Below the pieces are notes generated by a model. It was not told the origin of the DNA and did no database searches. It saw nothing but the letters and a program-made list of their open reading frames with translations. The position numbers and the translations under genes were made by a program. Source: Pseudoramibacter sp. (GTDB taxonomy: Bacteria > Bacillota > Clostridia > Eubacteriales > Eubacteriaceae). Taken from it: DNA of 64,000 bases. The stretch lies in NCBI RefSeq assembly GCF_022484225.1, contig NZ_JAKVLT010000001.1, forward strand, positions 1,488,001-1,552,000, written 5' to 3'. Numbering within the stretch: position 1 is the stretch's first letter; every line of letters begins with the position of its first letter. Positions 63,677 through 64,000 of this stretch are shown piece after piece.

Positions 63677-64000
63677 TCTTCGTAGATCGACAATACGAGA
63701 TGCGGGGCAAAGCTTACGCAGAAATTCTCTGATGAGTTTAGCCTCTATCATTTCGATGACTGCAGCTTTAGTTATTTTAGGCATTTTTTTAGTTATTACA
63801 ATGAATATCCGTCAGGTGACTCAACATGTTGAAGGAAATTTACGCATACAAGTTTTTATGACGCAGAACTGTACGCAACAACAAAAGGATGCTTTAAAAA
63901 ATTATTTACAGCAAAATGATTTAGTTAAATCTGTTCAATACGAATCTAAGACAACAGCACTTAAGAATTTTTCAAAGCAATTAGATAGTTCTTCCAGTTT
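63669..64000 (+). CDS. ftsX: Cell division protein FtsX, N-terminal part (3' end outside window)
   Basis: Membrane partner of FtsE. The first ~110 codons are present: a basic start MFNLRRSTIRDAGQSLRRN, one membrane helix (~22-45), and the beginning of the extracytoplasmic domain with QHVEGNLRIQVFMTQNCTQQQ, which matches the ECD1 start of FtsX. The gene runs past the window edge. Confidence 0.93.
   Translation, partial: MFNLRRSTIRDAGQSLRRNSLMSLASIISMTAALVILGIFLVITMNIRQVTQHVEGNLRIQVFMTQNCTQQQKDALKNYLQQNDLVKSVQYESKTTALKNFSKQLDSSSS

Noticed and set aside
1..64000. Phage, insertion sequence, toxin-antitoxin or defence island
   Set aside because: No transposase, integrase, restriction or toxin genes and no long dispersed repeats were seen; almost all genes are core functions in conserved order.

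Overview
The window is a low-to-moderate G+C chromosomal segment of a Gram-positive anaerobe, most likely class Clostridia and perhaps Eubacteriaceae-like; I cannot name the genus. The main evidence is gene order shared with Bacillus and Clostridia: alaS-ireB-ruvX-DUF1292-mltG-U32 peptidase; tig-clpP-clpX-lon-engB; recJ-apt-relA-dtd-MBL-hemZ-aspS; DUF177-rpmF-plsX-acpP-rnc-smc-ftsY-ylxM-ffh-rpsP-khpA-rimM-trmD-rplS-lepB-rbgA-rnhB-yraN. A tyrosine T-box, a SAM-I riboswitch, AGGAGG-type ribosome sites and several TTG starts fit the same group. Nearly every gene is on the + strand. Both ends are cut inside genes: ilvB on the left, ftsX on the right.

Region by region. 1-7 kb: the end of acetolactate synthase, then a small envelope cluster (prepilin peptidase, a lipoprotein with a Ser-rich and Asn/Gly-repeat tail, a membrane-anchored SGNH hydrolase), radA, a strong 6S RNA candidate with its own promoter, a tyrosine phosphatase, and a membrane-anchored NERD-like/HRDC protein. 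7-21.4 kb: iscR-iscS behind a perfect palindrome, alaS, ireB, ruvX, two small DUF1292-type genes, sfsA, RNase J, a YlbF-family gene, mltG, a U32 tRNA-modification protein, and tig-clpP-clpX. 21.4-29.1 kb: lon, engB, queG, gltX, secD, secF. 29.2-38.5 kb: recJ, apt, relA, dtd, an MBL hydrolase, hemZ, aspS. 38.5-42 kb: redox-flavoured accessory genes (RseC-like protein, HAD phosphatase, a Crp/Fnr regulator divergent from a ferredoxin, a split chromate-type transporter). 42-46 kb: T-box-controlled tyrS facing a two-gene minus-strand unit (tmcAL, M29 aminopeptidase) across a bidirectional terminator. 46-61.4 kb: ackA, then the long lipid/ribosome/SRP/RNA-maturation series. 61.4-64 kb: SAM-I-controlled metK and ftsE-ftsX.

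The genes are mostly core functions: translation and its quality control, protein export and turnover, stringent response, phospholipid initiation, chromosome condensation and cell division. I found no phage, insertion sequence, CRISPR array, rRNA or tRNA gene, and no clear new multi-gene system. The most open items are two long promoter-overlapping palindromes (iscR and DUF177-rpmF), the NERD-like protein that appears to have lost its catalytic residues, the repeat-tailed lipoprotein beside an SGNH enzyme with a large insertion, a small unlisted DUF1292-like gene, and usual neighbours that are missing (nifU/mnmA, hisS, pta).
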